DNA of 64,000 nt from Pseudoalteromonas sp. DL-6 (GTDB taxonomy: Bacteria; Pseudomonadota; Gammaproteobacteria; Enterobacterales; Alteromonadaceae). The position numbers and the translations under genes are program-made. Under the pieces are notes generated by a model, which was given only the letters and a program-made list of their open reading frames with translations, was not told the DNA's origin and ran no database searches. The DNA is taken from the NCBI RefSeq assembly GCF_004328665.1, contig NZ_CP019770.1:62001-126000 (forward strand). The letters are read 5' to 3'. Of the stretch, positions 27,026 to 36,750 are shown in pieces; position 1 is the stretch's first letter, and every line of letters starts with the position of its first letter.

Positions 27026-27056
27026 ACAAGCGCAGCTTTATAGCTGCGCTTTTTTT
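27026..27056. terminator. Bidirectional terminator between convergent transporters
   Basis: Stem AAGCGCAGC.../GCTGCGCTT around loop TTATA, with T-run to the right. It overlaps the first bases of the convergent gene's 3' end. Confidence 0.75.
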
Positions 27057-27948
27057 AGCTGCTCGGCAGCATAACCAATATGGCAGCCACTGCAATCAGT
27101 AATAGCCCTGCGCTGTCTTGGCGTTTTAGTGGTTGTTTTAACCATAAAACAGCAATTAACATCGTAAAAAATACCTCTATCTGTCCGAGTGTTTTTACAT
27201 AGGCAACATGTTGTAAGCTCATTGCGCTAAACCAACCTATTGACCCCAAGCAACTAAATATACTCACCGTACAAGTCATGCCCTTATGCTGAAGCATAGT
27301 TTGAAACGTGTCGCGTTCTTTTAAGGCAATATAAATACACAGCATCAGTGTTTGTAAACTAATAACAAGCAATAAAACCCATGCAGGCGCATACGGAAAA
27401 GCAATCCCCGAACTCAAGCTGGCTTCTCTGATCCACGATGATGACAACGCAAAGGCGGTACCGCAGGCAAGTCCTGTTAATGCTGTTTTTAAGCTAAAGT
27501 GTTTTACATTGGCAATACCACTTAATAGTAATACCGCAATTGCACCAATGAATACGCCCAGCCAACCAAGTAATGACAGCGTTGAGCCAAAAAACAATAG
27601 CCCGAGTATGGCCGCCATAAGCGCTTCGCTTTTAGCGAGGCCGGCACCTACAGCAAAATTATTCATTTTAAATAATTTAACCATGAGTCCCGTAGCAATA
27701 ATTTGCACTATGCTGGCACCAATAATGTAGCTAATAAATAAAGGGTTAAATGAAGGAAAGGGAGCATCTTGGTAATAATAAAGCGCATATAAATACAGCC
27801 CAGCAATAGGGCTTGCGACAATAAAGCGGGCTAATGTAACGCCAGCAATGCTCACATGAGTGCTTAATTTACTTTGCAGAGCGTTACGCCATGACTGCAT
27901 AAATGCAGCAAAAATAGTCAGTAAAATCCAAATCATCTTAAACAGCAT
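27055..27948 (-). CDS. DMT/EamA family transporter
   Basis: 297 aa, ten predicted membrane helices in two five-helix EamA repeats. WLGVFIGAIAVLLLSG ends the first repeat and LGQIEVFFTMLIAVLWLKQPLKRQDSAGLLLIAVAAILV closes the second. Such proteins export metabolites, often amino acids or nucleotides. Substrate unknown. ATG at 27936 is a possible alternative start; neither has a strong ribosome site. Confidence 0.85.
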   Translation of the reverse strand: MLFKMIWILLTIFAAFMQSWRNALQSKLSTHVSIAGVTLARFIVASPIAGLYLYALYYYQDAPFPSFNPLFISYIIGASIVQIIATGLMVKLFKMNNFAVGAGLAKSEALMAAILGLLFFGSTLSLLGWLGVFIGAIAVLLLSGIANVKHFSLKTALTGLACGTAFALSSSWIREASLSSGIAFPYAPAWVLLLVISLQTLMLCIYIALKERDTFQTMLQHKGMTCTVSIFSCLGSIGWFSAMSLQHVAYVKTLGQIEVFFTMLIAVLWLKQPLKRQDSAGLLLIAVAAILVMLPSS

Positions 27949-28178
27949 ACAATAAGTGGAGGAGTAATTTAGCAGTACTAAGACATGAAAGCGACCCTCA
28001 AAAAGGCATAATGAATATTCATCACCTGCGACAATTTGCCACAGTGACGCACTGCTTAAATCGGCTATAGTGTCTGGGATGTTACTGCTAGCCGCCAGAA
28101 CTCAGGTTATTTATATTTGGCGGCATTTTTCTATGTGCTGTGTTATTTTGAGTTATAAATAATAACTTGAGAATTATA

Positions 28179-28562
28179 ATGACGACTTTATTGGTTTGCG
28201 CCTTAATTGCAGTGATCATGCCTTATGTTGCGAGAATCCCAGCGATTATAGAAATGAATAAGCTCGGTGGTTACGATAATAAACATCCGCGGCAACAACA
28301 AACACAACTTACAGGACTCGGAGCACGGGCGCTGGCTGCTCATCAAAACTGTTTTGAATCGTTAGCGGTTTTTGCCGTTGCTTTGGCTGCTGTATTAGGC
28401 ACAAACAATGTTAATGCCGTAACCGAAACTTTAGCGATGACGCATATTGTAGCGCGTATTTTATTTTGTACTTTTTATTATTTAAACCTCGATATTATTC
28501 GCTCGATCACTTGGCTGGTGGGAATAGGCACCGCTATTGGCATGATCGCCGTCAGTTTATAA
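28179..28562 (+). CDS. MAPEG family membrane protein
   Basis: 127 aa from ATG at 28179; an in-frame start at 28167 adds four residues. Four helices. MNKLGGYDNKHPRQQQTQLTGLGARALAAHQNCFE carries the MAPEG pattern of a loop followed by an Arg-Ala-x-x-Ala-His-x-Asn helix. Bacterial members are poorly characterised relatives of eicosanoid/glutathione metabolism proteins. Confidence 0.88.
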   Translation: MTTLLVCALIAVIMPYVARIPAIIEMNKLGGYDNKHPRQQQTQLTGLGARALAAHQNCFESLAVFAVALAAVLGTNNVNAVTETLAMTHIVARILFCTFYYLNLDIIRSITWLVGIGTAIGMIAVSL

Positions 28563-28582
28563 CGAGAATAAGCAAAAACCAC

Positions 28583-28613
28583 AAAGCAAGCAGCCTAAAA
28601 GGGTGCTTGCTTT
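28583..28613. terminator. Bidirectional terminator
   Basis: Stem AAAGCAAGCA/TGCTTGCTTT (28583-28592/28604-28613). It separates MAPEG (plus) from the M56 gene (minus). Confidence 0.7.
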
Positions 28614-28636
28614 ATAGTCTTAAACACTTATTCCCA

Positions 28637-29845
28637 TTAATGCGATATGTTAACTCGCTCTATTAAATCACTTTTTGTAACTGTACTGTTGAGTGCAAAA
28701 TCAAGTTGTATTAGTACGTTCTGTTGTCCCATTGATGAAGGCGTATATTGCCATTGCATCAGTGCTCTTTTTGCTTCTTTGTTAAAGACTGCTTCTGGTT
28801 CAGCTTTTACAACAGTAATGTTAGCTGTTTTGCCTGCTGGGGTTATGTCGTATTTTAATACCACTGAACCGCTAATGCCTTGTTCCGCTGCTTGCTTAGG
28901 GTAAAGCGGTTCGATTCGCATTACGGGAGCGATAGATGTTTCTTTTTTAGCTGATGCTTCAGGTTGCTTTGCTACAGCTAAGCCACTGAGCAAGCTTGCT
29001 GCTATAAGTAACACGCTTCCTTTTGCTAGGCGCGAATGTGCGCCGTTATGTTTGATATTAGTAAGTCGTTGTAACATGGTTTTTTTATCTCCGTAGTGTG
29101 AATAAGCCATCAGACCCGCTGGCGCATTGGCAGCGCAGTTTATTAAGGCTTTGCTGTATAAAATTTGTTGCTGTGTGGTTTTATTGCTTAGTACCCGTTC
29201 ATCACAAGTTAGCTCCTGCAAACGTCTACAGCTTGCGTAAGCCATCCAAGCCAGAGGGTTAAACCACAATAAAATTGTAGCCAGTAATAGCAGCACATTT
29301 ATAAGGTTGTCTTTGCGCTTTATATGCACGTTTTCGTGCTCTAGAATAAGCGCCAGAGTAGTATTATCAAACTGAGTATTATAATTGTGCGGCAATACCA
29401 GTTTGCTATTAAAAACACCAATGACCATGGGCGTAGCCACCTGAGCGCTGGTATAAGTTTGTACTCCTATTGTTAATTGCTTAAAATGTGCTAACTCAGT
29501 GAGCTGTAGGCCTTTAACAAATCGGGTATGGGTAACAACAGCGGCAATTAATAAGACCGTGGTAATAATGACATACAGTAGCGCTAAACTAACACTCAAG
29601 CTGTTTGTAAGTACCTGATTAGGTGTAATTAAATAGTAACTAATGCCGCTATTTTGCAGTGGCTTAATTGCACTAGGTAAATTAGCCAACAGAACTGATA
29701 CAGGTATTAACCAAGCTAATTTATACACAAAGCGTGAACCAAGGGTTTTTAAGCCAAAGCGCTCAAGTAAAACAAACCCTGCAAACAACAGACTTAATAA
29801 TAGCTGCTGTTCAATGAGCCAATTAAATCCTATTTGAATCGCCAT
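28637..29845 (-). CDS. BlaR1/MecR1-type M56 metallopeptidase with C-terminal TonB domain
   Basis: 402 aa. Four membrane helices (~8-27, 40-60, 82-105, 270-290) surround the zinc peptidase motif HENVH (His170-Glu171-His174). Instead of the penicillin-binding sensor of true BlaR1, the C-terminus (~305-395) is a TonB-like domain (RIEPLYPKQAAEQGISGSVVLKYDI; WQYTP). It lies nine bases after a blaI-type repressor gene, so it probably senses an envelope signal and cleaves that repressor. The nature of the signal is unknown. Confidence 0.9.
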   Translation of the reverse strand: MAIQIGFNWLIEQQLLLSLLFAGFVLLERFGLKTLGSRFVYKLAWLIPVSVLLANLPSAIKPLQNSGISYYLITPNQVLTNSLSVSLALLYVIITTVLLIAAVVTHTRFVKGLQLTELAHFKQLTIGVQTYTSAQVATPMVIGVFNSKLVLPHNYNTQFDNTTLALILEHENVHIKRKDNLINVLLLLATILLWFNPLAWMAYASCRRLQELTCDERVLSNKTTQQQILYSKALINCAANAPAGLMAYSHYGDKKTMLQRLTNIKHNGAHSRLAKGSVLLIAASLLSGLAVAKQPEASAKKETSIAPVMRIEPLYPKQAAEQGISGSVVLKYDITPAGKTANITVVKAEPEAVFNKEAKRALMQWQYTPSSMGQQNVLIQLDFALNSTVTKSDLIERVNISH

Positions 29846-29854
29846 GCTAACTCC

Positions 29855-30229
29855 TTACTTTTGATTCTTTTCCCAGTCATCAATGACTTTTTTAAGCTCG
29901 TTTATATCTTGCTGAGAGAGTTGCTCCGATTTAGCGAAGCCACTTACCAAAGGAGCTATACGGCCACTAAAAAAGCGCTCTATGAAGTTCTTACTCTCTT
30001 TTAAAGTATAATCAGCACGCTTTATACAGGGGGTGTAAATATATTGGCGGCCGTCTTTTTCAAAGCTAAGCGCCCCTTTTTTTACTAATCGACCCAATAA
30101 GGTTTTAATGGTTTTTTCGTGCCATTGTTTATCATCACTCAAGCGCTCAATAATTTGGCTGGCATTAGCGGGGTAGCTAATCCATAGCGCATCGAGTACT
30201 TCAAATTCTGCTTTGGATAATTCGATCAT
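29855..30229 (-). CDS. BlaI/MecI/CopY-type transcriptional repressor
   Basis: 124 aa winged-helix protein: LSKAEFEVLDALW, then ASQIIERLSDDKQWHEKTIKTLLGRLVKKGAL as the recognition helix and YIYTPCI as the wing. It is the first gene of a two-gene operon with the M56 peptidase, the usual repressor-plus-anti-repressor pair. It presumably represses its own operon and possibly other genes. Confidence 0.93.
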   Translation of the reverse strand: MIELSKAEFEVLDALWISYPANASQIIERLSDDKQWHEKTIKTLLGRLVKKGALSFEKDGRQYIYTPCIKRADYTLKESKNFIERFFSGRIAPLVSGFAKSEQLSQQDINELKKVIDDWEKNQK

Positions 30230-30342
30230 TTCATTGCCTACAAATGTAATCTTTAATTTAAGACTACACTTGTAATCTATTTTTGCAAGTTTATTTTATA
30301 TTTTTTTATCGCATTAAAGTGAGGGGGGGTAGCGTGAGCTTG

Positions 30343-31032
30343 TTAGCCTAAAATGTCGCTTTTATTAATTTTTATAAACTGGTTTTCAGGTAAATTTAAA
30401 TGGTCTAACAGTAATTCACTTATTTGTACGCGGTATAAATCAATCACTTTGTAACCACAGTAATGCGCCATTTTACGAATTTGTCGATTTAGTCCTTGTT
30501 TTAAAATAATACTAAACTGATTGTCAGTGATTTTAGTCACCTCACACGGCAAAGTCATTTGCTTGTCGACAGGGACGCCTGCAGCCATTTTTTCGCAAAA
30601 ATCCGCATCTAAAGGTTTATTGACGGTTACTAAATAGCGTTTAGGCTGATGAAAGTCAGGGTGGATCAGCTGGTTACAAAAATCTCCATCATTGGTCAAA
30701 ATAAGCAATCCGCGTGAGTCTTTATCAAGGCGACCAATAGGGTATACCCGTGTTAGTTGCGGTAAATGATGAATAAGGCTGCTTGGGTCGTGCTGATTGA
30801 GTTTACAATCAATTCCTACTGGTTTGTGATAAGCAAAGTAGACTAAATCTGCAGGGCCTTTAATGGCTTGGCCATTAACAATGACACTGTCGTTTTCGTC
30901 CACATGATCGATATGATTAGCTTGGCGATTATTAACCATGACAACGCCTTCATCAATTAAGCGCGACGCTTGTTTGCGAGAGCATACGCCGGCATGCGCT
31001 ATGTACTTTGCGAGTCGAATTTTTGTATCCAT
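30343..31032 (-). CDS. rluF: 23S rRNA pseudouridine synthase RluF-like
   Basis: 229 aa. N-terminal S4 domain (RLAKYIAHAGVCSRKQASRLIDEGVV), then the RsuA/RluB/E/F catalytic domain with Asp in GRLDKDSRGLLILTNDG and GLNRQIRKMAHYCGY. It isomerises uridine to pseudouridine in 23S rRNA. The RluF assignment (rather than RluB/E or RsuA) is from overall resemblance and is less certain than the family. Confidence 0.87.
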   Translation of the reverse strand: MDTKIRLAKYIAHAGVCSRKQASRLIDEGVVMVNNRQANHIDHVDENDSVIVNGQAIKGPADLVYFAYHKPVGIDCKLNQHDPSSLIHHLPQLTRVYPIGRLDKDSRGLLILTNDGDFCNQLIHPDFHQPKRYLVTVNKPLDADFCEKMAAGVPVDKQMTLPCEVTKITDNQFSIILKQGLNRQIRKMAHYCGYKVIDLYRVQISELLLDHLNLPENQFIKINKSDILG

Positions 31033-31123
31033 GATAGCGCGTAATTAAAAAAATCTGATCGCGATTATAGCAAAGCTGCGTATTGATTACTTGGACAGTT
31101 AATTTAACAGTAGGTAGGTTAAT

Positions 31124-31429
31124 ATGGGTATTCAATTTTCAGAATTAAAAAAGCATCAGCCATTACAAAAAGTGGTGGTTCATTCACTGGAAATGGCCTT
31201 GTATCAAGTGTCTGTTGTCATTAATAATGTTGAATACTATGTACAAGAAAGTGATGGTGAATTTGTAAAGGCAGTTAGCCCATTACATATTCAAAAACGA
31301 TTTGAAGACATTGCTTATGCGCAAATGATGCTCAGGCATACCAGCGCTTATGATGAAATGTGTGGTCAGCCGGAAAAAATTTCTAGCAATATGCTTGAAG
31401 TTCCCTTTGGACAAAATAACCTGTTTTAA
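31124..31429 (+). CDS. DUF6482 family protein
   Basis: 101 aa, cytoplasmic. MALYQVSVVINNVEYYV and LHIQKRFEDIAYAQMMLRHTSAYDEMCGQP fit this small gammaproteobacterial family. No function is known. It is followed 40 bases later by an acetyltransferase gene on the same strand. Confidence 0.75.
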   Translation: MGIQFSELKKHQPLQKVVVHSLEMALYQVSVVINNVEYYVQESDGEFVKAVSPLHIQKRFEDIAYAQMMLRHTSAYDEMCGQPEKISSNMLEVPFGQNNLF

Positions 31430-31469
31430 CATCAGGTATTTGCTAAAATAGGTCTATTTGGAACGCCCA

Positions 31470-31889
31470 ATGTACCTATTGCATGCTGATAATACTGAGC
31501 AATTAAACCAAGCACTGCGCGCTAATATGCTTGAGTTTAATGCTCAACACTTCGACGCAGAGCGCCAAGCTCTTGGCTTTAAATATCTCAACAAACAGAA
31601 TGAATTAGTTGCCGGTATAAGCGGTCATGTATTTGGCAATTGGCTGCTAATAAGTTGGTTGTGGTGCGATGAATCGGCACGAGGCAATGGCTTGGCTGAT
31701 TCGTTACTAATGTCATTAGAACACGCGGCAATTGAACTGGGCGCGGTTCAGGCTCAGCTTGACACCTTAGACTTTCAAGCCAAACCTTTCTATGAAAAGC
31801 GCGGTTATCAGGTTAAATATCAACTTAACAATTACCCGCTTAGTGGTGCGCGTTACTTTATGGAAAAACCGCTAATAGTGGCTAAATAA
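31470..31889 (+). CDS. GNAT family N-acetyltransferase
   Basis: 139 aa from ATG at 31470; TTG at 31458 is an alternative four codons earlier. The acetyl-CoA motif is DESARGNGLADSLLMSLEHAA, followed by DTLDFQAKPFYEKRGYQVKYQLNNYP, the C-terminal GNAT signature. Acceptor unknown. Confidence 0.88.
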   Translation: MYLLHADNTEQLNQALRANMLEFNAQHFDAERQALGFKYLNKQNELVAGISGHVFGNWLLISWLWCDESARGNGLADSLLMSLEHAAIELGAVQAQLDTLDFQAKPFYEKRGYQVKYQLNNYPLSGARYFMEKPLIVAK

Positions 31890-31903
31890 CGCTGTTTTAA
31901 GCG

Positions 31904-32263
31904 TTATTTTTTTGTGGTTAAAGGCGTGCCATCAAAGCTAATGCCTAAAAATGGTGTCGCCTCCGGCGCTAACATAAACGTACGAATATTCATGTGGTCA
32001 TCGGCATTTGGGTTGTTTAGTACATCTTCACGGTAAAATTTACCAAAGCAATCTAAGGTATTTTGTTTGCTAAGACCGTTGAGCTTAGCAAATGCAAAAA
32101 TTTTGCACGAACCGTTATTTTCACTCGCAGAGCTCAATAACCCATGGTTACTGAAACTGCATGCTGTAAAAGTATAGTGCTCATCAATAACGGCCATAGT
32201 ATCAGCAAAGCTAATACTTTTAGGCTCATCTGCGAGCGTTGTTAAGTAATCTGTGAGCGTCAT
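31904..32263 (-). CDS. HopJ-family protein (type III effector-like name, probably housekeeping)
   Basis: 119 aa, matching the HopJ/HopPmaJ family across its length (FADTMAVIDEHYTFTACSFSNHG; CKIFAFAKLNGLSKQNTLDCFGKFYREDV; FMLAPEATPFLGISFDGTPL). Homologues are common in free-living bacteria with no type III secretion, and none is seen here. An effector role is therefore unlikely. Confidence 0.85.
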   Translation of the reverse strand: MTLTDYLTTLADEPKSISFADTMAVIDEHYTFTACSFSNHGLLSSASENNGSCKIFAFAKLNGLSKQNTLDCFGKFYREDVLNNPNADDHMNIRTFMLAPEATPFLGISFDGTPLTTKK

Positions 32264-32337
32264 ACGCTGTCCTTGTTATTATAATATGTCGTTAATTAAC
32301 TAACTCTAACCTATCTTATTAGTAAAACAAGCATAGG

Positions 32338-33042
32338 TTATATTAAATGGGTTAATGCATGAATGTTGGTTATTTCAATATCAGCCAGCCCTTTGTAGGC
32401 ATAAGCTTGTGCTTGATTATTTAACCATACAGACTGACAGCCCGCGTTATTAGCACCTTGCACATCGCTATCAAGGCTATCGCCAATGTGTAACAGTTCG
32501 CTGTTTTTAATATTTAAATGCGTAGCAGCCTGATCAAATAATGTTGTGTGCGGCTTTGCTTTACCGTGCAATCCTGCCTGTAGGACTAGTTCAAATTTGT
32601 CTTTTAAATTAAAGCGTTCAACCTCAACATTGCCATTGGTAATGGCGATTAATCTGTAGTGCTGACCTAGTTTATCAAGCAACTTCAGTACGTCTTTGCT
32701 CACAGTAATATTGCTTCGCTCATCAGCAAATGCTTGATACGCCTTATTTGCATGATGCTCTATTTCATCACCTTTAAAACCTAATTCAGACAATACTAAG
32801 CGCAAGGTATGCTTACGCCATTGAGTGACATCATCAATAAGCTCTGGCTGCTTTAGCGCCGCGAGTTCACGGCATTGTTGCCAAAATTGAGCTCCTTGTT
32901 GACGATAACCTGGCAAGGCGTTTAAGTAATCATGCTGCGCTTGAACTGCCGCCGTTATAATGGGTCGGTTATCGTACAAGGTGTCGTCTAAGTCAAAACT
33001 CAGCACAGAAAAAGGAGAAATTGCGCGATTAAATCGGATCAT
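32338..33042 (-). CDS. yigB: HAD phosphatase YigB
   Basis: 234 aa from ATG at 33042, giving the YigB-type N-terminus FDLDDTLYDNRP. Motif I Asp-x-Asp, motif II ITNGN and motif IV IGDSLDSDVQGA are present. In E. coli YigB dephosphorylates FMN among other substrates. It lies ten bases after xerC, in the same order as in E. coli. Confidence 0.92.
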   Translation of the reverse strand: MIRFNRAISPFSVLSFDLDDTLYDNRPIITAAVQAQHDYLNALPGYRQQGAQFWQQCRELAALKQPELIDDVTQWRKHTLRLVLSELGFKGDEIEHHANKAYQAFADERSNITVSKDVLKLLDKLGQHYRLIAITNGNVEVERFNLKDKFELVLQAGLHGKAKPHTTLFDQAATHLNIKNSELLHIGDSLDSDVQGANNAGCQSVWLNNQAQAYAYKGLADIEITNIHALTHLI

Positions 33043-33052
33043 GGTTGCTGCT

Positions 33053-33997
33053 CTAATCAGTTCTTTTTTTAGCACGTGGGTGGGTGTTATCGTACACCTT
33101 AGCTAAGTGCTGAAAATCTAAATGGGTATAAACTTGGGTTGCAGATAAACTACTGTGGCCTAATAGCTCTTGGACTGCTCGTAAATCGCCAGAAGACTCT
33201 AAAATATGCGATGCAAATGAGTGGCGCAATTTATGTGGATGAACTTGCGAGCTAATACCTTGTTTAATACCCCATTCTTGCATACGCAAACGAACTTGGC
33301 GTACAGAGATACGGTTTTTTTTGCTACTTAAAAATACCGCATGTTCATCTGCACCCATATACAGTGGGCGAACTGCCAGCCAGTTTTTTAATGCCTCAAG
33401 TGCTTTAGAGCCAACCGGTATTAGGCGTTCTTTTGCGCCTTTACCTCGCACTAATATTTCACCGCTACGAGTGTTTATATCTTGCATGTTAGTGCCAACT
33501 AACTCGCTAATACGTAACCCTGAAGAATACATCAGTTCCATCATGGCTTTATCACGAATGGCGAGCGGATCATCATCGGGGATTTCGAGTAAACGAGCCA
33601 TTTGGTCAACATCAAGGTTTTTAGGTAAAGGTCGCGCAAATTTAGGGCCTTTTATACCCTGTGCCGGATTGTGGTAATGCGCTTGCTCAGTAATGTTTTT
33701 TGCTTTTAAAAATTTATACAAACTACGAATGCAGCTTAATTTTAAGCTGATTGTTCTGCCGCTTAACTGTTTTGCCCGCAGTGCCATACTGTAACGGCGA
33801 ATATGCTCGCTTTGTACCGCGAACCAATTGTCGCATAGCTTATTAAAATACAAGGCGGCAAAACCTAATTGGCTGACATACTGATTGACGGTGTGCGCCG
33901 AATACTGGCGTTCAAATTTTAAGTAATCACTAAATAATGTAATGGGTGTACGCCAGCTATCGCTTAAGTCGCTTATATTTGGCGCGTTATCGCTCAT
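33053..33997 (-). CDS. xerC: Site-specific tyrosine recombinase XerC
   Basis: 314 aa with the SAM-like N-terminal domain (FSDYLKFERQYSAHTVNQY) and a complete catalytic set: Arg in GLRISELVG, Lys in GKGAKERLIP, His-x-x-Arg in HKLRHSFASH, His in LLGHSSLS and Tyr in QVYTHLDF. With XerD it resolves chromosome dimers at dif. Its start overlaps the DUF484 stop by four bases. Confidence 0.96.
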   Translation of the reverse strand: MSDNAPNISDLSDSWRTPITLFSDYLKFERQYSAHTVNQYVSQLGFAALYFNKLCDNWFAVQSEHIRRYSMALRAKQLSGRTISLKLSCIRSLYKFLKAKNITEQAHYHNPAQGIKGPKFARPLPKNLDVDQMARLLEIPDDDPLAIRDKAMMELMYSSGLRISELVGTNMQDINTRSGEILVRGKGAKERLIPVGSKALEALKNWLAVRPLYMGADEHAVFLSSKKNRISVRQVRLRMQEWGIKQGISSQVHPHKLRHSFASHILESSGDLRAVQELLGHSSLSATQVYTHLDFQHLAKVYDNTHPRAKKRTD

Positions 33998-34605
33998 GCC
34001 AGTTCCAGTAACCGTATTTGCAGTGAGCGCACAAAGTCTAATACAAATAAGTTATCTTGTGAGGGCTCAAAGTGGTTTTCATCGTGGCTGCCAAAAGCCA
34101 AAATTGCGTAGGGATTACTCGGCTCACCAATTAAATAAAGTGCGGTCGATTGAGTGTCATTGTTAAAGAGTAAGTCGCGTTCTTGCTGATTTACACGGCC
34201 TAAATAATGATTACTATTTGATAGTCTGTGCTTTACTAACTCTTCAAAGGCGCTGTCGTATCTAACGAGTTTGCACTCATTAATAGTCGGGCTCATACAA
34301 ATAATATTACGTAAGTTACTGGCCAGCGTATTAAAGTCGTAATTACTCCACAGCTGCCGGTGGCATTGGCTAAATAAACGATAAACCAGTTCATTCTGGG
34401 TCGCATTTTTGCTCATGCTGTCTATTTGATTTTTTAGCTGTGTATTGTGCTCGCGTAATTGGCGCTGCTGAATATGCACTAACGAAGTTGCACCTTGAAC
34501 TTGCTGTTGTAACTCAAGTTGCGCTAATAACTCAGGTTGATTAATTAAAAAATCAGGATGCTGTTGTAAGTAGTCTATTACTTGCTGTTTAGTTAATTCA
34601 CTCAT
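33994..34605 (-). CDS. DUF484 family protein (YigA-like)
   Basis: 203 aa. An N-terminal helix ([19 protein letters not shown]) and a coiled coil precede a GAF-like domain ([31 protein letters not shown]). Invariably found between dapF and xerC in this group. Function unproven. It overlaps both neighbours by four bases. Confidence 0.92.
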   Translation of the reverse strand: MSELTKQQVIDYLQQHPDFLINQPELLAQLELQQQVQGATSLVHIQQRQLREHNTQLKNQIDSMSKNATQNELVYRLFSQCHRQLWSNYDFNTLASNLRNIICMSPTINECKLVRYDSAFEELVKHRLSNSNHYLGRVNQQERDLLFNNDTQSTALYLIGEPSNPYAILAFGSHDENHFEPSQDNLFVLDFVRSLQIRLLELA

Positions 34606-35432
34606 AGTGCCACTTGCCCATCAAATACATGTTCAGCGGGGCCAGTCATACGCACTGGATGGCCTTCGCCACTCCAGCGAACTTGTAAGCTACCGCCGGG
34701 TAAATCAACTTGTACTGTGCTGGTGAGCTTATTTTGGATAAAGCCAATCACCATGGCGGCACACGCGCCGGTACCGCAAGCAAGTGTTTCGCTTACACCA
34801 CGCTCCCATACTCTGAGTTTAATGTGTTCTTGAGAGATAACCTGCATAAAGCCAATGTTCGCGCGCTGCGGGAAACGTTCATGGTTTTCAAGCAATGGGC
34901 CTAGGGTATCCACTTGGGCTGTTTCTATATCGTCTACTTCCATAACACAATGCGGGTTGCCCATAGATACGGCACCACTAAAAACGGTATGTTCTTCTGC
35001 GCGAATAATGTAAGTCAGCTCACGTTTGGTTGCTTTGAGTGGAATTTTATTTGGCTCAAAATTAGGGTGACCCATATTAACCGTTACTTGACCGTCTTTT
35101 TCAATATACAGGGTAAGATTACCTGACTTAGTCGACACGCTAATCTTATGTTTATTGGTTAAGCCTTTCATGCGTACAAAGCGGGCAAAGCAACGCGCAC
35201 CGTTACCACATTGTTCTACTTCGTGGCCGTCAGCGTTAAAAATACGATAGTGAAAATCGAGATCCGGTGAGTAAGGGGCTTCAACCATCAATAATTGGTC
35301 AAACCCAATGCCGAAATGGCGATCGGCCAGCTTTTTGATTTGATCACGGGATAAAAAAACGTTTTGTGTAATATTATCAATCACAACAAAGTCGTTACCT
35401 AAGCCGTGCATTTTGGAAAAATTAACTAACAT
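34602..35432 (-). CDS. dapF: Diaminopimelate epimerase DapF
   Basis: 276 aa. The two catalytic cysteines lie in [14 protein letters not shown] and [14 protein letters not shown]; the N-terminus is [16 protein letters not shown]. It interconverts LL- and meso-diaminopimelate for lysine and peptidoglycan. It follows lysA by 64 bases, so lysine synthesis genes are adjacent. Confidence 0.97.
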   Translation of the reverse strand: MLVNFSKMHGLGNDFVVIDNITQNVFLSRDQIKKLADRHFGIGFDQLLMVEAPYSPDLDFHYRIFNADGHEVEQCGNGARCFARFVRMKGLTNKHKISVSTKSGNLTLYIEKDGQVTVNMGHPNFEPNKIPLKATKRELTYIIRAEEHTVFSGAVSMGNPHCVMEVDDIETAQVDTLGPLLENHERFPQRANIGFMQVISQEHIKLRVWERGVSETLACGTGACAAMVIGFIQNKLTSTVQVDLPGGSLQVRWSGEGHPVRMTGPAEHVFDGQVAL

Positions 35433-35496
35433 AGCGCTCTAATTCGGTTTTGCTCTGTGCTAATCATGCCACAGAGCAGCTAGTTGGCAAAAACGT

Positions 35497-36750
35497 TTAT
35501 GGTAAAACTTTCTCACCTTGGTATAGGCTTTCGATAGTTTCGCGTTCGCGAATAAGGTGATGTTGCTCACCATCAACCATTATTTCAGCAACCCGTGGGC
35601 GTGAGTTATAATTTGAGCTCATAGTAAAACCATAGGCTCCAGCACTTCGCTGTACTAATAAATCACCTTGTTTGAGTGCTAATGGGCGGTCTTTACCTAA
35701 AAAGTCACCTGTTTCACACACCGGCCCAACTACGTCGTAATTATGGGTCGGTGTTTCGTCATCACGCACTGATACAGGAATAATTTTTTGCCATGCTTGA
35801 TACAGTGATGGGCGTAACATGTCGTTCATACCCGCATCTACAATCGCAAAATACTTGTCTTGGTTTTGTTTAATAAACTCAACTTGTGTTACTAAAATCC
35901 CCGCGTTTGCGGCAATGGCTCGCCCGGGCTCAAAAATCAGTTCTAGGTGACGGTAATTTGCAAGGCGCTGCGTTACTTGTGCTGCATATTCACTTGGGTG
36001 TGGAGGTTGTTCGTCGTCGTAGGTTACTCCAAGGCCTCCACCTATATCTAAATGGCTTAGCTCAATACCTGCATTTTTTAATTCATCAATTAATGCCAGT
36101 AGTTTATCAAGCGCCTCTAAAAACGGTTTGGTTTGTGTAAGCTGTGAGCCAATATGGCAATCTACGCCAACAATCGTTAAGCCAGGTAATGATGCCGCAT
36201 GTTGATACACACTTAATGCAGACTCGATTCCAATACCAAACTTATTTTCTTTAAGCCCAGTAGAAATATATGGATGTGTTTTGGCATCAATATCGGGGTT
36301 AACGCGAATAGAAATTGGCGCGTCTAAATTAAGCTCGCAGGCCACTTCAGAAATGCGCTCAAGCTCTGAGATTGACTCAACATTAAAGCATTTAATACCT
36401 AATTCTAACGCATAAGCAATTTCGTCAGCCGTTTTAGCAACCCCAGAAAATACCACTTTATTAGCAGCACCTCCGGCTTTGATCACCCGAGCTAATTCGC
36501 CTTTTGAGACAATATCAAAACCCGCTCCAAGTCGTGCCAATATGTTTAACACCGCAATATTTGAATTTGCTTTAACGGCATAACACACTAGGCTTTTGTG
36601 ATCTTGAGTCGCATTAGCAAACGCTAAATAATGGCGTTCAAACGTGGCTCTGGAATACACATAACACGGCGTACCATAGTGCTGTGCAATGGTTGCTACG
36701 CTGACATCTTCAGCAAATAGTTGGTTGTTTTTATAATTAAAAAAATCCAT
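35497..36750 (-). CDS. lysA: Diaminopimelate decarboxylase LysA
   Basis: 417 aa PLP enzyme of fold type III. PLP lysine in VCYAVKANSN, HIGSQLT, GGGLGVTYDDE, EPGRAIAANAG and the substrate motif GPVCETGDFLG are all present. It makes lysine from meso-diaminopimelate. The ATG follows the lptM stop directly (TAAATG), so the two are coupled. Confidence 0.97.
   Translation of the reverse strand: MDFFNYKNNQLFAEDVSVATIAQHYGTPCYVYSRATFERHYLAFANATQDHKSLVCYAVKANSNIAVLNILARLGAGFDIVSKGELARVIKAGGAANKVVFSGVAKTADEIAYALELGIKCFNVESISELERISEVACELNLDAPISIRVNPDIDAKTHPYISTGLKENKFGIGIESALSVYQHAASLPGLTIVGVDCHIGSQLTQTKPFLEALDKLLALIDELKNAGIELSHLDIGGGLGVTYDDEQPPHPSEYAAQVTQRLANYRHLELIFEPGRAIAANAGILVTQVEFIKQNQDKYFAIVDAGMNDMLRPSLYQAWQKIIPVSVRDDETPTHNYDVVGPVCETGDFLGKDRPLALKQGDLLVQRSAGAYGFTMSSNYNSRPRVAEIMVDGEQHHLIRERETIESLYQGEKVLP

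Noticed and set aside
31904-32263. HopJ as a virulence effector
   Set aside because: The name comes from a Pseudomonas syringae homologue; there is no type III secretion gene and the family is widespread in harmless bacteria.
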